This document shows positions 1-8,537 of a stretch of DNA of 64,000 nt, piece by piece. The notes under the pieces were generated by a model that was not told where the DNA came from, did not search any database, and worked only from the letters and a program-made list of their open reading frames with translations. Origin of the DNA: Duganella dendranthematis (GTDB lineage: Bacteria > Pseudomonadota > Gammaproteobacteria > Burkholderiales > Burkholderiaceae_D); contig NZ_CP051684.1 in assembly GCF_012849375.1 (NCBI RefSeq), positions 248,001-312,000 on the forward strand, read 5' to 3'. Within the stretch, counting starts at the first letter, position 1. Each line of letters begins with the position of its first letter. The position numbers were made by a program, and so were the translations under genes.

Positions 1-1135
1 TGCGCAGCGCCAGCAGGTTTTGCCCCAATTCGTCGTGGATGTCGCGGGCGATGCGCTTGCGCTCATCCTCCTTGACGGTTTCCAGGTGCTCGGCCAGCTC
101 GCGCAGCTCTTCGCGCGAAGCCGTCAGTTCGGCGGTGCGGGCCGCCACGCGCGCGTCCAATTCCGCCGACCAGCGTTGCAGCGCGGCCTCGGCGTCGCGC
201 TGCGCGGTCACGTCGGAAAACACGCCGATGTAGTGGGTGATGGCGCCCTCGCCGTCGCGGATCACCGTCAGCGACATGCTGGCCACGTACGGCGTGCCGT
301 CGCGGCGGCGGTTGAACACGTCGCCCTGCCAGCGTCCCTGGAGCCGCACCTGCGCCAGCGCGGCCGCGTGGTAGCCGGGCGGATGGGCGCCGGCGCGGCC
401 GAGGAAACGCGGATTGCGTCCCAGCGCCTCTTCCGCCGCATAGCCGGTCAGCTGCGTGAAGGCGTGGTTGACGGAGACGATATTGAGGTCGGCGTCGCAC
501 ACCAGCACGCCCTCGTTGATATTGCTCAGCACCTGCATGGCGCGCAGCCGCGCGGCGTCGCGCAGGCTGGCGTTGCCGACGTCGGTCAGGATCATGCGGC
601 AGGTCTGGGCGCCGGCGTCCAGATTGGCTTCGATGCGCAGCCGGCGCGGTTCCTCGCCGGTGCGGACTGCGCCCGGCGGTTCAAACAGCAGCACCTCCAG
701 CGCCGCACGCTCGCCGCTGTCGAACAGCCGCTGCAGGAAACGGCGCAGCTCGGCCTGCGCGGTGGGCGCCACAAACTGTTCCAGACGCTTGCCGAGCAGC
801 GGCGCACCGGCGCCGGCCAGCAGTTCGGCCGCCGCCAGATTGGCACGCGTAATGTAGCCGCTGTGATTGAGCGACACATAGCCGGCCGGCGCCTGCTCGT
901 ACAGCGCGGCGTAGCGCGCGTGCAGCGCACTGGCCTGATCGCGCTCGGTTTGCAGTTCGGCCAGCGCCTCGCTTTGCAGATCGAGCTCGATCTGGCTGAC
1001 CTGCAGTTCATGCCAGTGGCGCAGTTCGTCGCTGCCGGCGTCCGGCGCCGGCGGCAGCGGATAGCGCGCCACCGCATGCTCGGCGGCCGCCCGCAACTGC
1101 GCGGGATCAAGCTCGGGACGCGGCGGCTTTTTCAT
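1..1135 (-). CDS. PAS sensor histidine kinase, HisKA_3 type (3' end outside window)
   Basis: Reading the minus strand from the ATG at 1135 gives an open frame that runs off the left edge. It encodes an N-terminal helical region, two PAS-like segments (one ending near NRRRDGTPYVASMSL, with the usual PAS-PAC tail), a coiled coil, and then the motif ERKRIARDIHDELGQNLLAL. That motif is the phosphoacceptor helix of NarX/DegS-type kinases, with the phosphorylated His in the HDE triplet. The ATPase domain must lie beyond base 1. No membrane segment is seen, so the protein is probably cytoplasmic. The ATG lies two bases after the stop codon of the CheB-CheR gene, so the two are almost certainly cotranscribed. 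The partner would be a LuxR-type response regulator, expected just outside the window. Confidence 0.85.
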   Translation of the reverse strand, partial: MKKPPRPELDPAQLRAAAEHAVARYPLPPAPDAGSDELRHWHELQVSQIELDLQSEALAELQTERDQASALHARYAALYEQAPAGYVSLNHSGYITRANLAAAELLAGAGAPLLGKRLEQFVAPTAQAELRRFLQRLFDSGERAALEVLLFEPPGAVRTGEEPRRLRIEANLDAGAQTCRMILTDVGNASLRDAARLRAMQVLSNINEGVLVCDADLNIVSVNHAFTQLTGYAAEEALGRNPRFLGRAGAHPPGYHAAALAQVRLQGRWQGDVFNRRRDGTPYVASMSLTVIRDGEGAITHYIGVFSDVTAQRDAEAALQRWSAELDARVAARTAELTASREELRELAEHLETVKEDERKRIARDIHDELGQNLLALR

Positions 1136-1137
1136 AC

Positions 1138-3717
1138 TTACTCCGGCGTCCCCTGCATCATGCGCAGCCTGGCCTCCAGCTGCTTGGCTTCGCTGATATT
1201 GATGAACGTGACCACCACGCCGTCAATCACGTTGTCCACCGTCCGGTACGGCATGATGCGCACCATGTACCAGCCGCCGCCGCGGGCGGAAATCTGCCGC
1301 TCGCTGAACACCAGTGTGCGCAGCACCTCGCGCGCGTCGTCCTGCAGTTCCGGATAATCGAGGTCGTTGACGATGTCGCCCAGCGGCCGCTGCACGTCGC
1401 CCGGAATCAGCTTGTAGATCTGGGTGGCGCGGTCGGTAAAGCGGCGAATGCGCAGTTCGCTGTCGAGGAAGATGGTGGCGACGTCGGTGCTGTTGAGCAG
1501 ATTTTTCATGTCGCCGTTGACCATCGACAGGTCGTCCACCTTCGATTGCAGCTCGGCGTTGACGGTGTACAGCTCCTCGTTCAGCGACTGCATCTCTTCC
1601 TTGGAGGTGGTCAGCTCCTCGTTGGTCGATTGCAGTTCCTCGTTGGTCGACTGCAGCTCTTCATTGGCCGATTTGAGTTCCTCGCGCGAGGCCTGCATCT
1701 CGTTGCGCACCGCCTGAATTTCCAGCCGCGCCTGTGCCAGCAGCTGCTCCAGCTCCAGTAGCTGTGGGTTGCGCGAGCGCGCGCGCCGCCGTTCGGCCGG
1801 CACCGCAACGCTGGCGAAGGTCACCAGCACCGCGCCGGCCAGCGGCCCTTCGTCCGCCATCGCCTCGGCCGTCATGTCGACCGCCATCGCCGGATGGCCG
1901 GCGGCGTCGCGCTGTATCAGGCCGCGCACACTCGCCGTTTCCTCGCCCTGGGTGGCGCGCTTGAGCAGTCCGGCCAGCTCGTGGCGCAAGCCCTCGCGCG
2001 CCATGGCGTGGATGTTCCAGTTGGCCTTGCCCGCGGCCGGCTCCAGATAGGCGCCCGTGCGGCCATGGATGTACAGGATGTCGCCATGCACGTTGAGCAG
2101 CACCGCCGCCGGTGTATGCCGCTTGAGCAGCTGCTGCTCGACCTGTTGTTGAAGATTACCGTTCATGGATGGGAGATGGGATGCGATAGCTGAGGGGACC
2201 GAGGCATTGCTGACCCGGGTCGGAAAATAACTGGCTACATGGTTGATCGACGCTTCCAGCCGGCGGTACACGCGCGCCACCGCGTTCAGCGGCGCAAACA
2301 GTTCGGTAAACTCGCCCGGCGTCTCAGCGCTTCCCAGCAGCAGCAAACCGTCCTGCTTGAGCGCGTAGTGGAACAAGGGAATCAGATCGCGCTGCAGCTT
2401 GGCCGTAAAGTATATCAGCAGGTTGCGACAGCAGAGCACATCGAGCTTGGTAAACGGCGGGTCGGAAATGATGTTCTGGCGCGCGAAGATGATGGTATTG
2501 CGGATGTCCTTGCGGATCCGGTAACGGCCATCTTCCTCGGTGACGAAATAGCGCTGCAGGCGCTGCTCGCCGACATCGTCGCGGATGGCGGCGCTGAACA
2601 CGCCCTGGCGCGCGCGCGCCACCGCGTCGTCATCGAGGTCGGTGGCGAAGATCTGCAGCGTGTACTGGACAGTGGGACGCAGTTGCGCCAGCACTTCGTG
2701 AAAACTGATGGCCAGCGTGTAGGCTTCCTCGCCGGTCGAGCAGGCCGGCACCCAGGCCTTGAAGGCGGCGCCGTGCGGATGCCGTTCCAGCAGCTGCGGC
2801 AGCGCCGTCTCGATCAGGTATTCCCAGACTTTCGGGCCGCGGAAGAAATTGGTCACGCCGATCAGCAGCTCCTTGAACAGTAGCTCGACTTCGGCTGGGT
2901 TCTCACGCAGATAATCGATATACACGGGCAGCTCGCGGCACTGGCGCAGTTTCATGCGGCGCTCGATGCGGCGCATGACGGTACTCAGCTTGTAGTCGGA
3001 AAAATTGGCGCCGGTCTGGGCCAGCAACAGCTGGTACATCTGCTGCAGCGCCTCGCGCTGGCGCAAGGCATCGAGGTTGGCGCCAAGGCCATTGTCGCGC
3101 CGCCACCAGTCGAGCGCGCGCCGCGCCAGCTCAGCCGGCGGCGCCACTACATCGACCACGCCGGCACTGATGGCGCTGACCGGCATCGACTCGAAGCGGG
3201 CCGACGGCGGCAGCTGCGCCATGGTCAGCCCGCCACTGTCGCGGATCGCTTTCAGGCCCAGGGTGCCGTCCGCCCCCATGCCGGACAGCACGACCCCGAC
3301 CGTCTGGCCGGCGCTATGCCGGGCCAGCGCCATGAACAGGCGGTCGATCGACAAATGCTCCTGGCGCGACACCGAATGGGGCTGCAGTGCGACGCGGTCG
3401 CCGTCCAGGATCAGCTGGCCGCGCGGCGGCATCACGTACACCCGGTCCGGCAACAGCGTCATGCCATCCTGCACTTCGCTGACCGGCATGGCCGTCACGC
3501 GCTGCAGCAGCTGGGTAAAAATGACCTGGTGCTGGGTGTCGACATGCTGCGCCACCATGTAGGCCATGCCGCTGGCGGGCGGCACACTGGCGAGGAACTC
3601 GCAGATCGGATCGAGCCCGCCGGCCGACGCGCCTATCCCCACCACCGGCACACCGGCGTCCGGCGACGCGGTGGTTCTGGCGGCTGCGTCGTCAGGGTCG
3701 AGAGTGGGCGTGGTCAT
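1138..3717 (-). CDS. CheB-CheR-PAS fusion (chemotaxis-type methylesterase/methyltransferase)
   Basis: The 859-residue protein has three parts. Residues about 24-215 are a CheB methylesterase domain with the triad Ser31 (GIGASAGG), His58 (VAQHVD) and Asp150 (GMGADG). Residues about 235-490 are a CheR domain with the basic MRRIERRM helix and the SAM-binding VPACSTGEEAYTLA stretch. A long coiled coil of repeated EELQSTN heptads at about 640-720 leads into a C-terminal PAS domain. Unlike canonical CheB it has no receiver domain, so esterase activity is not controlled by a fused phosphorylation switch. No chemoreceptor gene is visible nearby. The next gene downstream is a PAS histidine kinase, two bases away, which suggests the pair forms one signalling module rather than a flagellar chemotaxis pathway. 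Family assignment is secure; the substrate is unknown. Confidence 0.93.
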   Translation of the reverse strand: MTTPTLDPDDAAARTTASPDAGVPVVGIGASAGGLDPICEFLASVPPASGMAYMVAQHVDTQHQVIFTQLLQRVTAMPVSEVQDGMTLLPDRVYVMPPRGQLILDGDRVALQPHSVSRQEHLSIDRLFMALARHSAGQTVGVVLSGMGADGTLGLKAIRDSGGLTMAQLPPSARFESMPVSAISAGVVDVVAPPAELARRALDWWRRDNGLGANLDALRQREALQQMYQLLLAQTGANFSDYKLSTVMRRIERRMKLRQCRELPVYIDYLRENPAEVELLFKELLIGVTNFFRGPKVWEYLIETALPQLLERHPHGAAFKAWVPACSTGEEAYTLAISFHEVLAQLRPTVQYTLQIFATDLDDDAVARARQGVFSAAIRDDVGEQRLQRYFVTEEDGRYRIRKDIRNTIIFARQNIISDPPFTKLDVLCCRNLLIYFTAKLQRDLIPLFHYALKQDGLLLLGSAETPGEFTELFAPLNAVARVYRRLEASINHVASYFPTRVSNASVPSAIASHLPSMNGNLQQQVEQQLLKRHTPAAVLLNVHGDILYIHGRTGAYLEPAAGKANWNIHAMAREGLRHELAGLLKRATQGEETASVRGLIQRDAAGHPAMAVDMTAEAMADEGPLAGAVLVTFASVAVPAERRRARSRNPQLLELEQLLAQARLEIQAVRNEMQASREELKSANEELQSTNEELQSTNEELTTSKEEMQSLNEELYTVNAELQSKVDDLSMVNGDMKNLLNSTDVATIFLDSELRIRRFTDRATQIYKLIPGDVQRPLGDIVNDLDYPELQDDAREVLRTLVFSERQISARGGGWYMVRIMPYRTVDNVIDGVVVTFINISEAKQLEARLRMMQGTPE

Positions 3718-3725
3718 GTTGCCTG

Positions 3726-3753
3726 ATTATACAAAGCCCTCCCCAAAAACCAA
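3726..3753 (-). promoter_or_regulatory. Candidate promoter of the CheB-CheR operon
   Basis: On the minus strand TTGGTT (3753-3748) and TATAAT (3731-3726) are separated by 16 bases. The predicted transcription start falls about two bases before the ATG at 3717, and no clear Shine-Dalgarno is present, so the mRNA may be leaderless or nearly so. The -35 overlaps the tail of the upstream terminator. Confidence 0.4.
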
Positions 3754-3764
3754 GCGTGACGCTT
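3743..3764 (-). terminator. Rho-independent terminator of the RND operon
   Basis: On the minus strand AAGCG-TCA-CGCTT forms a five-pair stem, followed by GG and five T residues. The stem includes part of the stop codon of the outer-membrane lipoprotein gene, so the terminator starts inside the end of the coding region. It is short but well placed. Confidence 0.55.
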
Positions 3765-5244
3765 AGTTGGTGGCCGTGCCGCCCGCTTGGTCGCTAGCGA
3801 CGTGCCAGCCGCCGCCCAGCGACTGGATCAGCGCAATCGCCGTGGTCTGGCGGTTGACCTGGGCCTGCACCAGCGCACGGCGCGCGCTCAGCGCGGTCTG
3901 CTGCGCCGTGACCACATCACTGTAGCTGACTTGGCCGGCGCGGTAACGGTTGAGCAGCTGCGCCTCGACCTGGTCGGCCGCTTCCGACGCCGTCTTGCGC
4001 AGATCCTGCTGCTGCACCAGCGCGCGCGTGGCCACCAGCTGGTTTTCGACGTCGGCGAACGCCGTCAGCACCGTCTGGCGATAACTGGCGATGGCCTGGT
4101 CGCGCGCCGCCTCGGCGCCGCTGACGCGGGCCTTGGTGGCGCCGGCGTCGAACAGCGTCTGCGCCGCCGTCAGGCCCAGCGACCACAGGTTGTTGGAGGC
4201 GTTGAACAAGCCGCCGGTGGAGGCCGCGCCGTAGCCGAAGGAACCGGTCAGGTTCAGACTCGGGTAATAGGCGCTGCGGGCGATGCCGATGTTTTCATTG
4301 GCGGCGGCGACGCGGCGCTCAGCGGCGGCGATGTCCGGACGGCGTTGCAGCAGCGTCGAAGGCAGGCCGGTCGGAATATCCGGCACGGTGATGTTCCAGT
4401 CGGCCGGCGCCAGCGTGAACTCGCCGGCGGCCTTGCCCAGCAGGACCGCGATCGCATGCTCATAATTGGCGCGGCTGCGCACCAGCGTGATCTGGTCGAT
4501 GCGCGCGCTGGCCAGCTGAGTTTGCGCCTGCAGCAGGTCGGACTTGGCGGCGATGCCGGCGTCGAAGCGGTTCTGCGTAATCTGCAGCACCCGCTCGTAG
4601 CCTTCGGTGGTCTGCTCCAGCAGCGCCTTCTCGGCGTCCGCCTCGCGCAGCGCGAAGTAATTGGTGGCCAGTTCGCCCTGCGCCGACAGGCGCGCGGCGG
4701 CCAGGTCGGCGGCGCTGGCCTGCAGGCTGGCGTTGGCGTTGCCGACACCGGCGCGCAGCTTGCCCCACACGTCCGGCTCCCAGCTGGCGCCGATGTTGGC
4801 GCGGTACTGGTTGGCGGTCTGGTTGTTGCCGCCGCCGCCGCTGCGGGTGGCGCTGCCGTTCAGGTCCACCACCGGGAACAGCGACGCGCGCTGCTCGGCC
4901 ACCAGCGCGCGCGCCTGTGCGTACGCGGCGACGGCGGCGGCCACGTTCTGGTTATTCACCTCGATGCTGTCGGCCAGCTGATTCAGCAGCGGATCGCCGA
5001 ACAGCTGCCACCACGGGCCCCGTTCCAGCGTGTCGGCGGGCGCGGCGGCGGTCCAGCCGGCGGCGGCCTTGTCGGCGTCGCTCGGGGTTTCTTTGTAGGC
5101 CGCCGGCTGCGGCGTCTCCGGCACCTTGTAGCTCGGCGTGACCGAGCAGCCGGCCAGCAGCGCAACCGCCATGGCCAGCGCAGTCAGGGGATAGCGGGAA
5201 GTTGGGGCGGTTTTGCTCACGTATGTGCTCACGTATTTGCTCAT
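3763..5244 (-). CDS. RND efflux outer-membrane lipoprotein, NodT/OprM family
   Basis: This 493-residue protein is the trimeric outer-membrane channel of the pump. A signal sequence ends in the lipobox LLAGC with the lipidated Cys33, after which comes the family-typical SVTPSYKVPE start. Two OEP repeats follow; the short segments GELATNYFALRE and RPDIAAAERRVAAANENIGIARS are hallmarks of NodT-type factors. Its ATG overlaps the stop of the mdtC-like gene by four bases (ATGA), so it is translationally coupled as the last gene of the operon. The first four codons could be bypassed by the internal Met25, but the full start gives a normal lipoprotein signal. By position it corresponds to OpmB of the Pseudomonas MuxABC-OpmB system. 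Confidence 0.93.
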   Translation of the reverse strand: MSKYVSTYVSKTAPTSRYPLTALAMAVALLAGCSVTPSYKVPETPQPAAYKETPSDADKAAAGWTAAAPADTLERGPWWQLFGDPLLNQLADSIEVNNQNVAAAVAAYAQARALVAEQRASLFPVVDLNGSATRSGGGGNNQTANQYRANIGASWEPDVWGKLRAGVGNANASLQASAADLAAARLSAQGELATNYFALREADAEKALLEQTTEGYERVLQITQNRFDAGIAAKSDLLQAQTQLASARIDQITLVRSRANYEHAIAVLLGKAAGEFTLAPADWNITVPDIPTGLPSTLLQRRPDIAAAERRVAAANENIGIARSAYYPSLNLTGSFGYGAASTGGLFNASNNLWSLGLTAAQTLFDAGATKARVSGAEAARDQAIASYRQTVLTAFADVENQLVATRALVQQQDLRKTASEAADQVEAQLLNRYRAGQVSYSDVVTAQQTALSARRALVQAQVNRQTTAIALIQSLGGGWHVASDQAGGTATN

Positions 5245-8200
5245 GAAATAATCGGCGATTCGCCGCTATGGATGCGGCTCAGTTGTTGTTCGGACGGGCT
5301 GCGGCGACGCAGCTTGTCCATCAGGATGTAGACCACGGGCGTCGTCAGCAGCGTTAGCAGCTGGCTGGCGATCAGGCCACCGATAATGGCCACGCCAAGC
5401 GGCTGGCGCAGCTCCGAGCCTTCGCCGAAACCGATCGCCAGCGGCAGCGCGCCCAGGGCGGCGGCCACGGTGGTCATCAGAATCGGGCGGAAACGCAGCA
5501 GGCAGGCTTCGCGCACCGCTTCCATCGGCGCCAGGCCGCGCGCGCGCTCGGCTTCCAGCGCAAAGTCGATGATCAGGATGGCGTTCTTCTTGACGATACC
5601 GATCAGCAGGAAGATGCCGATCAGCGCAATCGTCGAGAACTCCATCTTGAAGATCAGCAGCGCCAGCACCGCGCCGACACCGGCCGACGGCAGCGTGGTC
5701 AGCACCGTCACCGGGTGCACCAGGCTTTCGTACAGAATGCCCAGCACGATATAGATCACCACGATGGCGGCCAGGATCAGCAGCGGCAGCGACTTGTTGC
5801 TGTCCTGCGCCGACTTGGCGGCGCCGGCAAAGCTGCCGCGCACATTACCCGGCATGGCGATGTCCGCCTCCGCCTGGGCGATCTGCGCCGCCGCGTCGGA
5901 CAGGCTGGCGCCCTCCACCAGGTTGAAGGCGATGGTCGTGGCCAGTTCGCCGTCCTGATGGTTGATCGAGGTCGGCGCCGAGCTTTCGGCGTAGCTGGCG
6001 ACCGTCGACAACGGCACCATGGTGGTGGCCGAAGTGCTCAGCGAATTACCGGACGAGGCATCGCGCACCGCCGGCGCGGCGATGTTGGCGGCGGTGGCCG
6101 ACGATGTCGTCGTGGTGCTGCTGGTGCCGCTGGTGCTGGTGGCCGCCGCCGTCGTCGCCACCTGGGCGCCGCTCGGGTTGGCGGCGCTCGGCGCCGGCAG
6201 GCCGGTGGACGGCACGTAGACGTCCTTCAGCGACTCCGGACTGCGCGCATACTCGCGCGCCACTTCCATGATGACGTGATACTGGTTCAGCTCATCATAG
6301 ATGGTCGCCACCTGGCGCTGGCCGAAGCTGTCGTACAGCGCGTTGTCGATATCCTTGGTCGAGATGCCCAGCCGCGAGGCGCTCTGCTTGTCGATGGTGA
6401 CGAAGGTCTCGACGCCGTTGTCGGCCTGGTCGGAGTCGACGTCGGTCAGCGCTTTCTGCCCCTTCATCGCTTCGGCCAGACGCGCCGCCCATTTTTTCAG
6501 GTCGGCCTGGTTGTCGGACTTCAGCGTGTACTGATAGTTGGCGTTGGCCGAACGGCCGCCCGAGCGCAGATCCTGCACGGGGCTGAGGAACAGGCTGACG
6601 CCGGTGACCCTGGCCAGCTTCGGCCGCAGGCGCGCAATCACCGCCTGCCCCGCCACCTTGCGTTCATTGGCCGGCTTCAGGTTGATGAACATGAAACCGC
6701 CGCCGGCGCGCCGGCCGCCGGTAAAGCCGACCACCGTGGCCACGTCCGGATCGGATTTGATGATGTCGACCAGCTGTTTCAGCTTGCCCTGCATGGCCTG
6801 GAACGAGATGCTCTGGTCGGCGCGGATGCCGCCATTGATCTGGCCCGTGTCCTGCTGCGGGAAGCCGCCCTTGGGAATCGCCGCGAACAGGTAGAAGTTC
6901 AGGCCAATCACAAACACCAGGCTAAGCATCACCAGCCAGACGCTGTGCAGCGCCCAGTCCAGCGCATGCTCGTAGCCTTTGAGGATGGCGTCGAAGCCGC
7001 GCTCGAAGAAGCGCGCGACGCGGCCCGGCGGCTTGGCGTGGACATTATCCGGCGACAGCAGCCAGGCGCACATCATCGGCGTGGTGGTCAGCGAGATCAC
7101 CAGCGAAATCATCACCGCGGCCGACAGGGTAATGGCAAATTCCTTGAACAGCGCGCCGAACTGGCCGCCCATGAACAGCAGCGGAATGAACACGGCAATC
7201 AGCGAAAGACTGATCGACAGCACCGTGAAGCCCACCTCGCGCGCACCAAGCAGCGCCGCCTCGAAGCGGTCCATGCCCGCTTCGATATGGCGGGTGGTAT
7301 TTTCCAGCACCACGATGGCGTCATCGACCACGAAGCCGGTGGCCACGGTCAGCGCCATCAGCGACAAGTTATTCAGGCTGAAGCCCAGCAAATACATCAC
7401 GCCGAAAGTGCCCAGCAGCGAGACGATGGTGGCCACCGTCGGCACGATGGTGGCCCGCACGTTGCGCAGGAAGACGCTCACCACCAGCACCACCAAGAGG
7501 ATCGAGATGATCAGCGTAATCTCGATTTCATGCAGCGACGAGCGGATCGAGTTGGTGCTGTCGCTGGCCACCTGGATCTTGACGTCCGGAGGCAGCTGCG
7601 CCTGCAGCATCGGCAACTGCGCCCGTACGCTGTCCACCGTCTCGATGACGTTGGCGCCGGCCTGGGAACGCAGCAGCACAATGATGGCCTTTTCGCCGTT
7701 GAACAGGCCAAGGTTGTTCTGGTCTTCGACGCCATCGACCACCTCCGCCACATCCTTCAGGCGGATCGCGGTGCTGTTGCGGTAGCCGACGATCAGGTTC
7801 TGGTAATCGCTGGCGCTGCGGCCGCCGGAGGCGTTGGCCGATTCGGAATAGATCTGCAAACGGCGGCCGTTGCCCTGCAAGGCGCCGCGCGGCCGGTTGG
7901 CGTTGGCGGCCTGGATGGCGGCGCGCACGTCCTCCATCGACAGCCCCTGCTTGTTCAGCGCATACGGGTTCAGTTCCACCCGCACCGCCGGCAGCGAGCT
8001 GCCGCCCAGTTCCACGTCGCCGACGCCGGTCACTTGCGACAGGCGTTGCAGCACGATGTTGGAAACGGCGTCGTAGATCTGGCCCGGCGTGCGGGTTTTC
8101 GAGGTCAGCGCCAGAATGATGATCGGCGCACCCGAGGTGTTGGCCTTGCGATAGGTCGGATTGCTGCGCAGCGTGGACGGCAGGTCGACGCGGCTGGCGT

Positions 8201-8537
8201 TGATCGCCGCCTGCACCTCGCGCGCCACCGAGTCGACGTTGCGGTTCAAATCGAACTGCAAGGTGACGTTGGCGGAGCTGGTGCTCGACTGCGAGGTCAT
8301 TTCATTGACGCCGGCGATGGTGCCCAGATGCCGCTCCAGCGGCGTGGCGACGCTGGTCGCCATGGTGTCCGGGCTGGCGCCGGGCAACGTGGCGCTCACC
8401 GAAATAATCGGGAAGTCCACCTGCGGCAGCGGCGCCACCGGCAGCACGAAGAACGCGCCAATGCCGGCCAGCGCCACGCCCACCGTCAACAGGACGGTGG
8501 CGATCGGACGCTTGACGAATGGGGACGACAGATTCAC
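5241..8537 (-). CDS. mdtC: RND efflux inner-membrane transporter, MdtC/MuxC-like, with Ser/Thr-rich insertion
   Basis: The 1098-residue protein is a proton-driven RND pump subunit. It starts [17 protein letters not shown], has the conserved DDAIVVLEN motif of transmembrane helix 4 near residue 405, and ends with the usual [15 protein letters not shown]. MdtC proteins are normally about 1025-1040 residues; the excess is a low-complexity insertion at about residues 770-840 built mainly of Ala, Thr and Ser, placed between DVYVPSTG and MVPLSTVA in the periplasmic domain. Start and stop overlap neighbours by four bases on both sides. In MdtABC systems the B and C subunits form a heteromeric pump. 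Whether the insertion is tolerated is not visible from sequence. Confidence 0.9.
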   Translation of the reverse strand: MNLSSPFVKRPIATVLLTVGVALAGIGAFFVLPVAPLPQVDFPIISVSATLPGASPDTMATSVATPLERHLGTIAGVNEMTSQSSTSSANVTLQFDLNRNVDSVAREVQAAINASRVDLPSTLRSNPTYRKANTSGAPIIILALTSKTRTPGQIYDAVSNIVLQRLSQVTGVGDVELGGSSLPAVRVELNPYALNKQGLSMEDVRAAIQAANANRPRGALQGNGRRLQIYSESANASGGRSASDYQNLIVGYRNSTAIRLKDVAEVVDGVEDQNNLGLFNGEKAIIVLLRSQAGANVIETVDSVRAQLPMLQAQLPPDVKIQVASDSTNSIRSSLHEIEITLIISILLVVLVVSVFLRNVRATIVPTVATIVSLLGTFGVMYLLGFSLNNLSLMALTVATGFVVDDAIVVLENTTRHIEAGMDRFEAALLGAREVGFTVLSISLSLIAVFIPLLFMGGQFGALFKEFAITLSAAVMISLVISLTTTPMMCAWLLSPDNVHAKPPGRVARFFERGFDAILKGYEHALDWALHSVWLVMLSLVFVIGLNFYLFAAIPKGGFPQQDTGQINGGIRADQSISFQAMQGKLKQLVDIIKSDPDVATVVGFTGGRRAGGGFMFINLKPANERKVAGQAVIARLRPKLARVTGVSLFLSPVQDLRSGGRSANANYQYTLKSDNQADLKKWAARLAEAMKGQKALTDVDSDQADNGVETFVTIDKQSASRLGISTKDIDNALYDSFGQRQVATIYDELNQYHVIMEVAREYARSPESLKDVYVPSTGLPAPSAANPSGAQVATTAAATSTSGTSSTTTTSSATAANIAAPAVRDASSGNSLSTSATTMVPLSTVASYAESSAPTSINHQDGELATTIAFNLVEGASLSDAAAQIAQAEADIAMPGNVRGSFAGAAKSAQDSNKSLPLLILAAIVVIYIVLGILYESLVHPVTVLTTLPSAGVGAVLALLIFKMEFSTIALIGIFLLIGIVKKNAILIIDFALEAERARGLAPMEAVREACLLRFRPILMTTVAAALGALPLAIGFGEGSELRQPLGVAIIGGLIASQLLTLLTTPVVYILMDKLRRRSPSEQQLSRIHSGESPIIS

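Noticed and set aside
20..1357. Plus-strand open frame of 445 codons at the left edge
   Set aside because: The minus strand encodes a clear PAS histidine kinase with the HDELGQN motif across this region.
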